This document shows, piece by piece, positions 42,943 through 57,024 of a stretch of 64,000 bases of DNA (the stretch's first letter is position 1; every line of letters begins with the position of its first letter). A program made the position numbers and the translations under genes. Below the pieces are notes generated by a model. That model had not been told where the DNA came from and searched no databases. It saw nothing but the letters and a program-made list of their open reading frames with translations. This DNA comes from Hymenopus coronatus (Eukaryota; Arthropoda; Insecta; Mantodea; Hymenopodidae). The stretch is from NCBI GenBank assembly GCA_030762935.1, contig CM060900.1:435467921-435531920 (forward strand). Reading direction: 5' to 3'.

Positions 42943-45069
42943 TTTAGAGCTCCCAAAAACGTATGCGTTTAAATGCCACAGATTAATTGTATCAAAACAA
43001 GGTTCTTCAAATACAGTCCCTTAGTGTGTGATTAAACTACTTTAAAATGCAACTACCTTCTGATATACCTGCATAGAAGCATCAAAATGTATGTTCGTAA
43101 ATGGAAATTACTTTTTCACGTTTTAAGTATGACATTTGTACACTGCTATGAATTATGCCCTGGATATATGTAAGGATTATTGCCTGAACTTCACTTGCTT
43201 ACTCTCCAAGATGAGCTATTTGATGTCTAAAAATTATAAAAGTATAGAAAATATTTACAATATTTGTCACATATGAATTACTTTTTTGTACCACAAAATA
43301 TACACATTTGGAACTAAAAGAAGTTCCTGAAAGATTAAAATCCTTATTAAGTTCACTAAATTTTTGTCACTTATGTTAGCTTTATATCCGATGTAAAATG
43401 TGTTGTTTCAAGAGACCAACTTGTAAATTTGTGACAGTAAAAGTAGATATCTATCCTTCAGTGTAAGTCTGTAGAGGCAGATTATGGCAAGCTGATCGTC
43501 TGGCGCCTTCTGTTTCGAGAATTATGTCCTTTGCCTGAAAAAAAAGAGAAAAGCCAGATTGCAGGTAATACACTTTTGACTTAGACTGTAAAATACGAAA
43601 ACATTCAACGAAAAAAAGAAGAAAAAAAACTCCACCGCGTTTCAGGTATAGTATTCTATTCTGTTCAGAAAGAAGTGAAAACTTTGGAACAAAATAATAT
43701 GAGCATGCACCAATAGAAACAAATTGCACGTATTGTAACATGTCATAACATTAGTATGCAGACATCAATGCTTACAAATGTGTTTTATATTAGAGTCCTT
43801 TAAAACGACAATGATGTACAATATGAAAGAGATGTTATCAAATTTTCATAGTGTTTTATTCCAGTTACCTTTGTCACATCATGGCGACTCTACGCTCGTA
43901 ATTATGACTCCATAACAACGCTGTTAGTAGGTAGAACATTTCGAGTTTCTTAATTGTTTTAAATCATCATAAACATGGATATATTAACGTGAAGACAAAC
44001 TTATGCGATTAACATAAGATCAGTTACCAGTCACAATGCCAACAAAATGTTAGCCTCAAAACAAGACAACTGATTAAAAATGTAGCCTACGTTGACTGAT
44101 GACGACTCAGAAGATTACTTTATGTTGCTATAGTTACAATAGCTTATGCTCGTGGTCTTCATTTAAAATCCGGGTTCTTCGGGCATAGAACATGATAGGC
44201 TCATCCATCGAATCAAAGAAGGATTAATAAAGCAGATTTTCATAACTTTCTCAGTGAAGGGCGAGGCAATGAATCAATACATTCCCAGCATCATATAAGA
44301 CAGCGTAGAACAATTTGATGCAATAATTAATGCGATGTATGTGATTGTTATAAGAAATAGCCGTCCTTTTCTGCCAGTACCCATTTCGATTAAACTATTC
44401 AATTGCACTTTGGTAAGAAATAGATCATTCCTTGTTTTTTAAACGTGTACCTTCCAGAGAAACATGACTTGAGAATGGTTTTGGATTCCTTTGGGTTTTT
44501 TATTTATTTATTTAAAGTTGACAAAATCTATCAATTTTGCTACAAAACTACTCGTTCTCTATTTGGATTTTACAAAATAAGCTGAGAAAAAGGCAGAAAT
44601 CAGAAGCATTTTTACTTTAGCGCTTCAGAGACATTCAGTAGCTGTTTCCAGTTTGTGTTGTTTTTATGTCAAAACCCTGCTACTGAAACTATGACTAAAG
44701 AACAGAGAGTATCTGACTCATGAAAGGACGGACCAATAAGAGAAACATGTGTGGAGTTGAATAAAATTTGCTAGTCCTCTTCAGTATATATTCCTTTGAA
44801 AGGAATAAAAGCCATTTTATTACAAACAAAAGTTAAAAGTAACTTACAAGGAACTTAAAAGGGACCACCAGCCAATATTAAGAAAAGTTCAAACCGATTT
44901 ACGGACCATTCCACAAAGCACACCCAATATATAAAACCCACGCATATTACACCTTATACTCCAGCTACAGAGTGGTAAAATTGAGCACATGGATGTCGTC
45001 AGAGGCCAATCGGACTGAAGTTTGTTTAAACAGCTGGCGCGACGTGGACATTCTTAATGTAGAGAAGCA

Positions 45070-45072
<3 letters not shown>
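42943..45072. other. Non-genic stretch upstream of the ESRP-like gene
   Basis: The first few hundred bases would hold the promoter of the minus-strand gene, but no clear TATA box or initiator was recognised. The rest is AT-rich and featureless. Confidence 0.4.
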
Positions 45073-45122
<50 letters not shown>

Positions 45123-45133
45123 CAGAGAGAGAG
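45073..45133. repeat. (GA)n microsatellite
   Basis: About 30 GA dinucleotides with two GACA interruptions near the end. Confidence 0.95.
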
Positions 45134-48100
45134 GGAGTACTAAGTGCAGCGAAACTTGTAAGTGTTGTAATCATACCTAGCTAAACTATGCATTAATAAT
45201 TTTAAATAATAGCGCGGTAATAAAAAAAGTTTCAGTTAATTTATGCATGCTTTAATATCTTAGTCGTCCCCTCCCCAAAACTGGAGATATAATTTCCATT
45301 AGCGCTCAGACGTTCAAATGTCTTCCGATCATAAAGATGTCATGTGATTCGAATTTTTCCAGTAAAAATCAAGCCGATCTCAGATTCTTTTGAGATAACA
45401 TACTCTCGTGTCGACTTGCATACTTTAACATTTTGATTCTACCTTTCCTTTCTACGGAAGAACGATTAATAAACCTTAATCAAATAAGGTTTTCTCTTAA
45501 AATACTGTCTCGGACCCTTGGCTCTGTGGTGCACATCCGTTATCGAAAAAACAAACAAACACAGCTCGTTATATCTCCATTTTTTTGTGCCCCCGACTAT
45601 TTTTTTAACGAAAACTAACTTTCTCTCAAATGTTTATATACATTACATGTGTGCTACTTTAACCACCAAGAGAGGGCTATTGAATATATACTCATGTGTA
45701 CAAAAGTTGGTCTGTAAAGGAATGGAGCTGCTATGTTGGAACTGACAAAATCCAACCCCTAAAATGGTGACCGACTTGTTTTCCGAGCATAATTCTAGTC
45801 ACTGGGTTGGCAAGGAACTTTAATTCTCTTAACTAAACTGCCTGCAAACATGGGAGGATGTTGCAAAGTCTACAGCATCCTTTACATATTTTGCTAACCA
45901 TTCCCTCACTGCTGGTTGATCTGGCTTATTACAAAATAAATAATCATTGAATAATAATAAATACAAAGAAATAATTGTCTGATTAAAAGAAAAATAATAG
46001 TAGTTTATTATTGTCAACTAAATGATTTTAATTTGTTTTTGAAAAAATTGTAACTTTACTTCAATTGTTTCTACCTTTTTTTTTTTAAATTGAGAGTGCC
46101 TTACTTTTGTCAAATATTTTTTATCTCCGATCCAAGAAATAAAGCAAAGCTCCTATTTAGCTCACTTTAAGTATCATTCTTGTTGTTCATCACAAATTTT
46201 TCTTTGTCATCTTTGGCTCTTTTTACAAGTTGAAATGATTCTCCGAGAGCCAACTGCTTCTTCCTTTTGTCACCGACACAATTTTTTTTTTTTTATTTCA
46301 CATTTAACTTGCTTGGAACAGGAGCCACTGCACTTGCAATCTGCTGTAATGTTACAAAATGTAGAAAATAGGATTCCATCATTGCAGTAAAATCCTTCAT
46401 TGCTGTATTTTTGTGCATGCGATTTAGTGGAAACTGCAATGGAAGTGCGAACACGCGTACGTCTCAAACAATTCAACAGATCGTGTTAATAAAACCGGAT
46501 GTCGTATTGTTTGAAACAAACCAACTGCAGGCAATGCAGCGCTTCAAAAAACTAGACCTTGACAAAGTAGTCGCATTGGTATTCTTTATTCTTGTCAAAA
46601 CTCAGCTGCTAAGAAAGAAATCATTGTCATTTCTTGATTAATAATGCCGGTTATTATTATATGTTTTTAAATTCGCTATAAAATAAAGAAATAGCGACAA
46701 TTCATGACTTTGTTAACATTTCGCTGTTTTGGTCTTAATTAGTTCTTTGTTTTATTTGTAAATTAGCTTTAAAACCCCTATTTCGTGGATATTTATAAAA
46801 AAAGTTCAATATGACACATGTCATGATTATCGTGGTGTCCATAAATACCTGCCTGTGCCATTAATGAATATGACGTCGATGTTATGACATTCAAATACGT
46901 CTTGTATACTTATTAATTGCAAACGTTGCTGGCGAATATGTATTCTTTTCAAGTGTGAGGTCCTTTCCCTGTCACACTCCTTTAAAATTAGAAAAGGAAC
47001 TGAATATATCCCTTTCACGTGTAAACTGTCCATCCATTCCTTCAAATGTTTTTTTTTTAAAGAGTATGCAATCTATGCCTTTAAATGAATAAATACATTA
47101 AAATCTATTAATATCGAGTGCAAAGTATGCTGCTGTTTAAAATGAATTAAATTGTGTTCCTTTCATGTGTGCGCGCCTACCATTTCTCTCTAACCCCATC
47201 GTTTTAGAATAAACGTTTTAAAACTTACTGGAAAAAAGAGGGAAACGCGAATTAAATCACATTTAGTAATTGATTAATTCATTCAAGAACATATGTAGAA
47301 GATAATAAGAACCTCGGAAAATTTAGAATTCAGTTACGGTGTAATAGTCATAAGTAGAACCTACATTACTAATAGTGTTTATATGTAAACCACAATAATA
47401 CACGATGTAAAGAACACACGACATTCGTTTTAGGATACGAATGTCTGTACACTTTTATAATATACGGCGAAACATCACACAACGTACCGTTTTGGTATGT
47501 GAATATCTGTTCGCTTAAATAATACACGATGTAACAGTCAACCAATGTATTATCTTTCACAAAAATAAATACCTACCCATCTTCAGTTTTAACGCGCGAA
47601 GGGTCAGCTAAGTCTCTGGCGTATCTCCATAGATGGTATGAGAATTAAATATGCCATATGCTTCCTTTCCTATGCAACAGCGTATGGCAGTCATCCTTTC
47701 ACCTTGCAGTTTTGGAAACCAATATTTCAGCAATCATTGTAAATCAACGGGAAAATGTTACAATTCAACTTCAGTTCACCTGCAGAAAATATGTTGTTAA
47801 TGTTTGGATTAAGTTATGCACCAGAAGAAAACTATTCCAAGTGTTGAGTGTTTTGCTTACAAAGGTAAGTTTAATCAGCAACAACGGAACCTACTCCCAT
47901 TAGAATAGCTGAAGTGGTTAAAGTGTGTTACTGCCGAAAACCAGAGTAGTTGAAAAATAAATCGAATCCTATCTGACATACTTTTTTTCCTTTCTTTTAA
48001 GGGATCATCGTTATTTATATAACCTGTGTGAAATATAAATTGGACAAATTAATGGAAGCTCTTTCTGATAAATTCTCCCCTTTAGAGGGACAAATTACGT

Positions 48101-48649
48101 GACTAGTTTTATTTCACATAGCGTCGTAATATTTTCCGCCGTCTTATGAACGCTGAAATGCGATTCAAATATCACTACTGAATGCTTTATAAAATAGACA
48201 TAGCAAATGTTGCACATAAAATAGAGAAATTCCCCTGAATGTCAAACTTCCGCCCAAAATCAGTATTTTCCTTTAAACATCCACATTCAAAGACATGTGT
48301 CTATAAATCTCGAATATTATATCAGAATAAAGGATTTAATTCGGCCATGCATTGTTAATGTTCATATTAGCTTACAATGGGTATAAGGAGTCTATATTCC
48401 CCACATGTTGGAAAAAGGAAATAAAAATGCTGAAGGTACAAAAAGGAAAACACTTTCTTTAGAAATATTGAGTAAACTCAGCAAGATTACATCACTTTAT
48501 AGTTAGTTATGCAGTAAATGCAATGTTATGTTAGAGTAGGGCCCAAAATTATCGACAGAAAATAAATTCAATAACTATAAACCATTGGAAAGCATTTAAA
48601 TAGCATCCGCTATTTTTAATGTTTAAACTGAGCACAATACGGTTGTGGA
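45134..48649. other. Non-genic AT-rich stretch
   Basis: No supported gene over 3.5 kb. A weak tRNA-like text (GAAGTGGTTAAAGTGTG, about 47910) may be an old SINE head. Confidence 0.4.
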
Positions 48650-48656
48650 TTGCTTG

Positions 48657-48861
48657 CACGTTTTATGTATATTGGTATTTGACGCCCGTTGTTACTTCTA
48701 TGGCACCGCAGGCGATGACACTGGGATACATGGAACAAAGGCGGAGCACCGGTGGAATGCGATGGCAGGGGAAAGCAGAAAGCACCAAAATCCTCATGCG
48801 GTCGCTTGGGGTCGCCTTAGTGAGCGGCGTGTGGTCTAACCATTCGGTCACGGCGCAGCCC
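48657..48861 (-). mobile_element. tRNA-derived SINE, first family
   Basis: Antisense copy of the 30434 family: GCCGTGACCGAATGGTTAGA head, then CATCGCATTCCACCGGTGCT and the ATCCCAGTGTCATCGCCTGC end. Relative to the reference it has lost part of the middle (GTGGTGGACAAAGCGG region). TTGCTTG at 48650-48656 and 48862-48868 may be its target duplication. Confidence 0.75.
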
Positions 48862-48869
48862 TTGCTTGA

Positions 48870-50090
48870 ATGTCAAGAAACCTTTACACCTAGCAAAGTT
48901 ACTATTTTTCACCTCCAAGCACTGCACAACGTTGCCATGTTCCTATATTTAGATATCTGCAGGTGTGCCTTTATCCTGATTCTCCATTCCTGCTAACAAT
49001 ATACCATCTCGACGAATTAAAGAAGTTTATAGCTGTTCTATTTCTGAAAGTAAGCACGCGGGAGGTGAGGATCGAACCATCTGGTACTTTTGAATTTGAC
49101 CTCAGCTATTCCTCAGTTGAGAGTTGGCAATCTATTCATCTAATATGAAGTGCTATTCCGTTGCTTACTTGGCAATATCATTATCTTGCATGGCGGAAAG
49201 ATGGCAGTTCTCGAAAAACTGTATAGACTTTTTGCTTTTGGCTCCAGATATTCATTTACATTTATTAGGGTATGAAAAGGGAAGTATTGCAGAGTCAGTG
49301 TGTAGTACACGTTCCATTAGTTGCTTTTGTTAATGACAGAACATGATAAAGAACTCATTAAACTAATGAAACTGTTTTAAAAGCAATTTGAAAATCAGGT
49401 CATTCGAAGTCATGTGCATGCAAGATTCACAACGATGTTTTCCCATCTGTATCATCATAAAGTGTTAAATGCGCGTGCGTGAAGCATCACTCCCGTTATT
49501 CTGTGATTCTCAGAAATTCTTAGACATTCGTTACAAAACAATGAAACAGGCCTTGTTCACGCGTTTCCAAGAGTTGACAGCAACAATGAGGGGGAAATCG
49601 TAGGACATCTCTCACCACGTAGTGTTGCCCAGATCTCTAGAGAACTCGCATTTACAAACACGGTTCGAGACTTGCATATACTTTTGTTGTTTATTTTTAC
49701 ATTAACTCTGCTATTGAGTATAATAATATCTACCAAGAATGCTGTTAATTTGTAATCGTCTGACAGGATGAATGGCCCTCTATGAGTACCCGAAATAAAT
49801 AAATTGAGACAAAAAGGCAAAAGCTACCGATTCATTGCAAACAAGATTTGATGTACACATCTAGTTTGCAAAGAATTACTCTGTTGCTATTTCAAGGTGG
49901 GTTTTTATATTATTATTGTTACTATACGATTATTAAACTATAATACATGTTTGGTATATCATATTTTTAAGTTTATAACATAAGTGGGTTCTTAATTTTT
50001 ATTCAATATTCAATCCCCCGGCATGCACACGTATAAGCATGAATCTGAAGGACAATATTTCAAACTGTGTTTTCCACGTATGGACAGGAA
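48870..50090. other. Non-genic stretch
   Basis: GATCGAACCATC near 49070 is B-box-like on the minus strand and may be a SINE scrap. Nothing else is recognised. Confidence 0.35.
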
Positions 50091-50094
50091 TTGC

Positions 50095-50180
50095 ATAGGT
50101 AGAATCAGACTGAAAAGTTCAGTGCCATAGCCGGGATATGAACCGAGCGATCCGTGGTTTAAATACCGGCTGTTGCATTG
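50095..50180 (-). mobile_element. tRNA-like SINE fragment, third family
   Basis: Shares GTAGAATCAGACTGAAAAG and CATAGCCGGGATATGAACC with the better-preserved copy at 54055-54165, in the same orientation. Confidence 0.5.
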
Positions 50181-51389
50181 CATTTTTCAATCTGGCTCTA
50201 TCTATCCAGGATATACTTTCAAATGTCTATCACCGGGAACATCTAAAAAATTATAATATAATTTTAGGTATTTTATCTTCATATTTATGCCATTAACCAA
50301 AGCAGCTAAAGGAACATACCCCGCATTGAAATCTGCGATACTCATGTTTGTTCTAGACTATCATCTGCTGTCATCCCCTAATAAATGTAGATAAATATCT
50401 AGAAAAAAAAAAACAAAAATATTTACACCATTTCTTAGAGAACTACGAAATTACGCCTTGTAAAACACATTATTGCCACGTTTGAAACAGATAATAAGTC
50501 ATAACAGCTCCTCATAGCAGATTTGTACAATCCCAAGAAATTTTCCCAAACCTCCAATTATATTTTCAATGTTATATTTCTTGATTATCTGCAGGTGTTA
50601 GTTTGGAGCGTCTAGACGAATTGATTTGCAACGATGACTCAAACTCAGTGGGCAGTCCATTAAGGTGTGCGATTGGCATGTTGAGGGATGCAGCGAGGAG
50701 ACGGAGGTAGGAATACGTGGAGAACGCTCTTTGTGATATACCTTACCGCCGCTTGTTGAACTAGCCATTGGTACAGTCATGGAGAAAATGATTGAGCGCT
50801 GTAAGCTTTGGCCTCACGGAAGCACACGAAGTTACACAGGCTGAGCTTACACGCAATATGCTACAAAACATACTTTTATACAGCGAGGTAAGGTGTAATT
50901 TATTGCTTTATAACATAAAATAGCAACCAGGGAACAATCAAAATAATTGTTTTTCGCTAACACGCACAGAAACACTAAAAAATAGCCAAACCTTGTTAGC
51001 TGAGCTGTCCGCCACAGTTCTTTATAAACAGGGAAAACAGTACTCAGAGTAGAAATGGCTCAGTTCCTACCGAGCTCCATTTGAAACTCAACATGATACT
51101 TCGCGTAGGTTCGAGCCCAGTATATCACATACTTGTTTTTATTGTTTTGTTTTTTGTTCATATTAGCACTCTTTACGATGTAGATAACGTTATATAAATC
51201 ATTCACTCTGTGAAATGTGAAATCTTTTATTTGCTGTTCTCACGAACTATAAAACAAAGAAAAACACTGCAACCTGATCTCCGGTTGCTTTTAAATGCAA
51301 CAAAATGCTAATAAAACAAGAGAAGAGAAATTCTAATACTTTGTGCGGTTTCCATCATTGGCTCTCTATGCATGGAATCCACTAGCGTT
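50181..51389. other. Non-genic stretch
   Basis: GTAGGTTCGAGCCCAGT near 51107 is a good B-box text on the plus strand, suggesting another tRNA-like scrap (about 51040-51130). There is no protein gene. Confidence 0.35.
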
Positions 51390-52560
51390 TGCAAATAATT
51401 AATGTCTTCTACTAGTGAATCCCAAGTGTCAGTCATGGCACACCAGAGTTGTGTATTCAATCTGAGACCTCGAGAAAGTATCTGCTTTACTTTCGTCCAA
51501 ACCTGTTCAATTGGGTTGAGATCTGCTCATTTTGTAGGCCACCGCATGTGTTATAAGATATTTGTGTGCTCCGAAAACCACTTTTGAACTTTAGCCGACT
51601 TGTGAACCGAATGATTGTCCTGTTGGAATCTAATAATGCCTTCAGGATAACGCTCTTGGGCAGATGGAAGCAGAAAACGCTCTAGAATTTCAGAATAGGT
51701 TTCCTGATTAAGCATCCAGCTTAATCTATGCCCAGGCAGTAACGCTCGTTCGACCACTCCTTGCGGCTATTGCAACATTTATCAAAGCAATTCTGCAGCA
51801 AAACATGAGTATGGCAAAATAATGATGTCAAATCAAAATAGAGATAACTAAAACTGAAGTAATTCAACAGGAAAAATGAACACCATGGTGTCATCGTCTC
51901 TTGAAGTAATGCCTCCAGCAGCTCCAAGAGACGTAATTATATTTAACGGGAAGTAGGAGTTTTTAGTTGGTTAAAATCCTACTCTCACACAGAGTGGTGT
52001 CTTTGAAAGATTTCCCCCTACTATTACACAAAAAAAAAAAACACACACACACACACACTCCTTACACGAGTGGCCAAATAACGCATATGATATCTAGTAC
52101 CTCTAGGCCTGTAAACAAACACAGTCGAATTGAAATCATCAGTAGAACGTAGCTTCGTCGCTCGAATCGAAGTTCTCGTACTGTACAGTAAATGCCAACC
52201 TGTGAATTTTGTGGGCTTCAGTTAGCACTTCCTTTACTGCAGCACATCTACGCCGAATTCCGGTTGCTAACCGTCCTTGCACTACCCGGGAATAAAGATA
52301 AAGCCTCGTATTCAGCGGCCGTCAGAAACGGATCGCTTTCGACATCTGCCATGGGCGAACTGTCTCCATTCTCGGTAGATACACGCGAGCGACCAGTGCT
52401 CTTCCTTGCAGCAACCTGTCCCTCTTCACGATATAACTTGGCCCACTTCCTTGCAGTGGACTGTGGAACATCACAAATGCTACCCGCTCTGGTGGCCGTA
52501 TACCCTTGTGAAACCAGGGTGAGAACAGTAGAACGTTTAACAACGGCCTCTGCCATTGTT
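51390..52560 (-). pseudogene. Tc1-like transposase relic
   Basis: Minus strand. The N-terminal helix-turn-helix is open for 102 codons from 52556: MAEAVVKRSTVLTLVSQGYT, then ICDVPQSTARKWAKLYREEG and ARKSTGRSRVS. The middle is decayed. The C-terminal half returns at 51757-51551 (MLNQETYSEILERFLLPSAQ, RYPEGIIRFQQDNHSVHKSA with the second catalytic Asp). After a stop and shift, ADLNPIEQVWTKVKQILSRG follows (the Asn-Pro-Ile-Glu motif holding the final Glu of DD34E), then LVDSMHREPMM-like text near 51370. Terminal inverted repeats were not identified. Confidence 0.85.
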
Positions 52561-53639
52561 AAAGTATGAATGAATGCGTCGTTGTAGTAGTGATTGGGGA
52601 TCTCTTTCGGTGACTAATGGAACCAAGCACAAACATTTGACCAGTAGTTGTAAACTTTGGCTATTATACATAATGTATATCGGCATATTATCTAATACTT
52701 AAATTTTAACTAATATACTGGGAACTCTGTATTAGTATAACTTAAGGGTGTGAAATAGAAGATATGATAGAAAAAACAAGTGGGGGAGAAAAAATGTATG
52801 CTGTTATAGATATTTGAACTTAGGTTCGATAAATTTCAAAGCGCTTGCGTTACCTCTGAGCTACACTTGTTTGGGCCGAATACCAGTCTAGTCTAGTCTA
52901 CTGTAATACTAGTCATGGTTCTTATGATAACGTGATTCATTTATCATATTCAGAGTACTGTATGTTTTCTGAACCAGCTCATTGATTGATTCAGTTGATT
53001 GGGAATTGGTTGCTCCACCTGTACGTATAATTACCAATGAACATAGCATCAAGTAGAAACACTTTTGGGTTTGTTTACTAATTGGCTAATGAGGAATGTG
53101 TAGCATAGCGCTTGTTGCCGAATTCTTTATCAGGACCTAATAAAATGCGAAACACGGTGCAAGACACAGCCTGTTAATGTGTTCGACACGCGGTAACGTA
53201 TGTCGCAGACACTGTTAGGTAAGTCTAGCTGTATATCGGAAATAGCGACCAGTGTAAACCTCGCTGCGATACGAAGTGACACTTTGAAATATTCTACTCT
53301 CAGAGTGCGCTCAATCACTTTTTTCCATGAATGTACCAACGTAATAGCGCCACTTAACTAATGAGACGTAGGTATCTATTTAAATCAGACATTTGTCCAG
53401 GGAAATAAAAAGGGGGCGTATGGATCTCTCGTGCTTTTCGTGTAGCAAGAGCTGTACAATTCTCAGTGTTGTTATTTTTTAATTTTTAGGTTAACGCCTT
53501 ATAGCCACAACAGAGGTGTGCGATTCTCTAGTATAGCGCTGCCAAGGTTCCGGCATTCAGTAATGCACTCTTCCGGCAGTCTGTCTAACTCCAATTGAAC
53601 GAACGTTAAACAATCAAACAAGCATAATGAAAAAAGTTC
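52561..53639. other. Non-genic stretch with one tRNA-like scrap
   Basis: 52810-52875 read on the minus strand gives GTGTAGCTCAGAGGTAACGC followed by CCTAAGTTCAAATAT, a tRNA-like A/B-box pair of the third SINE type. The rest is featureless. Confidence 0.4.
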
Positions 53640-53975
53640 ATGATCACGTTTATGCAGTTTTACTCTACATGATCATCAAGCTGATTGTGTGTTGCTAATT
53701 TTCTCAAATAGGAAGTCGTATCTCTTTTATTCGACTTCTGCTAAGCAAAGAGAACTGAATTTCAATTGTTTCACATAAGGACCGACGTTTAAAAAATTTG
53801 ACTACCTCTTTACCCTAGTGCATTCATTTATTTCCCTTCTACTTAGAAAGAGACCAGTAAAAAGACCAATTTTGCTAATGTTTATCTTGATTAGCATGAT
53901 GTAAATAAAACAACGGTCTTTTATAAGAAAAGTTTGTTTACAGAACAATTATGGAAAGTCATTCGAGTGGCACAC
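53640..53975 (-). mobile_element. Dispersed ACTTTCTCTA-ended element, 5' part
   Basis: The reverse complement begins GAATGACTTTCCATAATTGT and continues with ACATCATGCTAATCAAGATA, AGAAGGGAAATAAATGAATG and AGGGTAAAG. This is the order seen in the left half of the copies at 5560 and 17310. The right half is missing. Confidence 0.6.
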
Positions 53976-54054
53976 ATCATATTTTCTCTCCCTTATCTTT
54001 CCTTAAGTGTTTCTGACACTGGCACTATCTTTGAATTTGAGAAAAATATTATGT

Positions 54055-54165
54055 TTGGAGAGGTAGGGTCAGACTGAAAATTTTACTACCATAGCCGGAA
54101 TTTGAACCGCAGATCTCCTGGTTTACGTCCAGTTTCTCTGACCATTGAGCTACCTTGGTAACATG
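54055..54165 (-). mobile_element. tRNA-derived SINE head, third family
   Basis: The minus strand folds partly like a tRNA: GGTAGCTCAATGGTCAGAGA (box A), an anticodon-arm-like CTGG…CCAG, and GCGGTTCAAATTCCGGCTAT (box B). CAGTCTGACCCTACCT, shared with 50095-50180, follows. The acceptor stem is not convincing, so it is not called a tRNA gene. Confidence 0.6.
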
Positions 54166-54169
54166 CCGG

Positions 54170-57020
54170 TACCGTACTAAATTCTCCAATTGACTCGTGT
54201 TTTTCCCGGTAAACCACAAGAAGGTTTCAAATGAGTTTGTGATGTAATACCTCAATGATGACTTACAACTCCGCAAGTACTTAAGTCCTGGGCTTACAGA
54301 GACTGATTGAGACGAATGGATTTCATACACCATCACTGAATAAGCTTTTTCCACATATGAAACCTGTCCCAATAAAACACAAGCTCTATTCTAATCATCT
54401 TGGGTAACACCACTTCCTCATTGTTTCAACAGATGTGCTGTGTTTCAAAACAGCTGATGTGTTTTAAAGTATGGTCCTATAAAGTATTTTCAACGGTTAC
54501 AATTGCTGCTAAAAATAATTATTAAAACCTATTCAAATACCTGGTAGCACAAAATAGCCTGCCTCCCAGTTTTGAACATGTATTAATGTTCTGTATGGAC
54601 ATTTAAAAGCAACACTTTGAATGCAGTGTCTTGATTTCTAGGCGCTAATCTACAGAATGAATGCCATGTATTCAGAAAATCATTTCAGCTCTCTGCTTTG
54701 TTTTCTCAGAAAACGCAATCTAAAATATAGAATTTTTGTCTCGTATTAAGCTAACCGTTTCAGAAGCTAATCACGTTTCTAGCCAAAGTGTAAAGCGTAA
54801 TTGTATATATTTAAATGTTATTTTACATTGGACTGTCGAATACATTCAGGGATATCTTTGGTTAGTAGTAAGTCCATTCACTACCCACACTTTCCACGCC
54901 TCTTAAGACCCATGGTTTGTAGCTGATATCTTTTGTTTTAATAATTATACCTTCTGTCAAAATACTGGAGCCGTTTTTAAGAAAAAAAAAAAACACATAT
55001 ACATGAGGTATCTCTCATTTAGTGTACTAGAGAATTGCCTTCACACCATCTAGCAGATGAAATTGCGTTACATTTATTTTGTTCATTTAAGGGGACAAGA
55101 AACTCTGAAATAGTAAAAAATAACGGTTTTTTGTTTTAGACACTAATAAAACCTCTATTATTTCTAGTTTGGGAAAATTTATACATTTGGGGGATTAAGA
55201 GGATTTTAAACAATTTAAATATAATTTAAATGCTAGTCTGCATTTAAAGCTGTAATCTAAGGCCCCTTTTTAGAACATTTGTATGTTTAAATTCAGTTTT
55301 CTCAAAACAGCATTTTTGGATTCTTATGTACCTTTTTCTTATAAATTATGAGAACTGGAAAGCTGAAATTTCCAGCACGTATATACAACACATAGTTTAA
55401 CTTTCTGAAGCACAATTGTGATGTTATAGTATATATTGATCATATTAAGAAAGCAACAATTTTGAAAATTTTCCACATTTTTATTTTTGAAATTGCAATG
55501 TATTTATTTCTTAATTTCTACTAAAATTGTATCATAGCTAAATAACCGAGGTTGAGAAGATAGCTGGTTATACAAAGAACAGGCGTGCAAACGTGTGATT
55601 ATGTATTGCTAGCAGTATCAGAGAAAAAGTTACATGCATTCACATGTTTTAAGACTAAGTTTTATTACTTTTCTGCTGAATGAAATACCTTTTATAGACT
55701 CAACCATATAAGATATTAATGCAAACAACCACTAGAAATAATTGCCATGATTTTTAGAATAATTTATGAACACTTTTGGAAAAACAATTGAATACTTTAA
55801 GAGCAGTGGCTTTTTAACTCACTTAAGGTTTAATTTCCGTATATTCAGACTACCTTGTCCCCTTAATTACTTCTGTATAGAAACAACGGTAGTAGAGGTA
55901 GCGTTAGTGTCTTAAGGACGGGTATTAAGTTTATTTTGTAAACAATAGTGTGGGCTTTGACACAAGCTTGTTTTATTCATTTTTCTTATTTTATTCTTCT
56001 CCTGTTTTTTTAATGGTTTTTGTGGTTTGTTTTTCTGTTGTTTTTTTTTTTTCATCCTAATAAAATAGTATTGACTTTAAGGTTCAATGTGACTAAACTA
56101 GACTAAAAATATCAGGCAATAGCTTATTATACAATTATTTACGACCCGTCTTATCCATGCAAAGCATGAGTCTCAGTATATGAAATGTTTAAGACCAATA
56201 AATACTCCAATCTTTTCCACTCTACTCTGCTGCACTTCCTTTTACAAAAATTTTTAAGAGTTTCTTTTAGAGCTATTGTGTAGTTCAACGTTAACGAAGC
56301 TTAAGGTTTGAATTTTAGCACAGCTGATGGCACCACATTTGGTCCAAATGCTGGGAACATCGGTGCACGTAGATTTATTCATGTTTTATGCTTATCTCTA
56401 TTCTAACCTAAACAACTGATCTCATATTAATTCATTGCACAAGAATTAAGCTGCACTTTAAATTATAGGAGACGTTCTTGTTGTTTTCGGTTGTTTGCCA
56501 AAATAAGCAAAAGTTGCATCTCTGTTAACCGTTGGAAGAACATTAGCGTGTGTTTTACCACCAAAATTAATTCTTTTTAAATAAATATAACCTTGTTCAT
56601 AGGAATCTCAAGAAAAACTTTTACCAAATTATTACTATTCATCTAAATTCCATGCTCTTTCATAACATTAGTATGTTCATATTTGTACAAATAAGATATT
56701 GAATTTTATCTTACCCTTATCATTAGCTAATTTAGTGAGAACATGTTGCACATGTAATTTAAAACTGCGGCCTAAATTTTCATTCATAACTTTTAAGAGG
56801 TCATTCACTACGTTAATGCAGTAACTTCTCTTTTTAATTTATCACTTATAACAGAGATGATAGGGCCAACTTTGGAATTTACTTTCACCAGTTGGACTCT
56901 CAAATCTTAAAGCTGAGGACTGCATTTCCACGGTGCAAAATGAATAATTTCTGAAATTGAGAACTTTGTTTTCAGGATGCCTAATATTCAGACAAACAGA
57001 CAGATAGATTCGATTAGATT
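54170..57020. other. Non-genic AT-rich stretch
   Basis: About 2.9 kb without a supported gene, only short A/T runs (54980, 56040). TTATACCTTCTGTCAAAATA at about 54945 may be a scrap of a dispersed element. Confidence 0.45.
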
Positions 57021-57024
57021 AAAT

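Noticed and set aside
43451..43741. 96-codon minus-strand frame upstream of the ESRP-like gene as an extra exon
   Set aside because: No similarity to ESRP and no supporting splice sites linking it to the start codon at 42942.
54055..54165. Functional tRNA gene on the minus strand
   Set aside because: Box A, an anticodon-like arm and box B are visible, but the acceptor stem does not pair and related sequence after box B recurs at 50095, so it is a SINE head.
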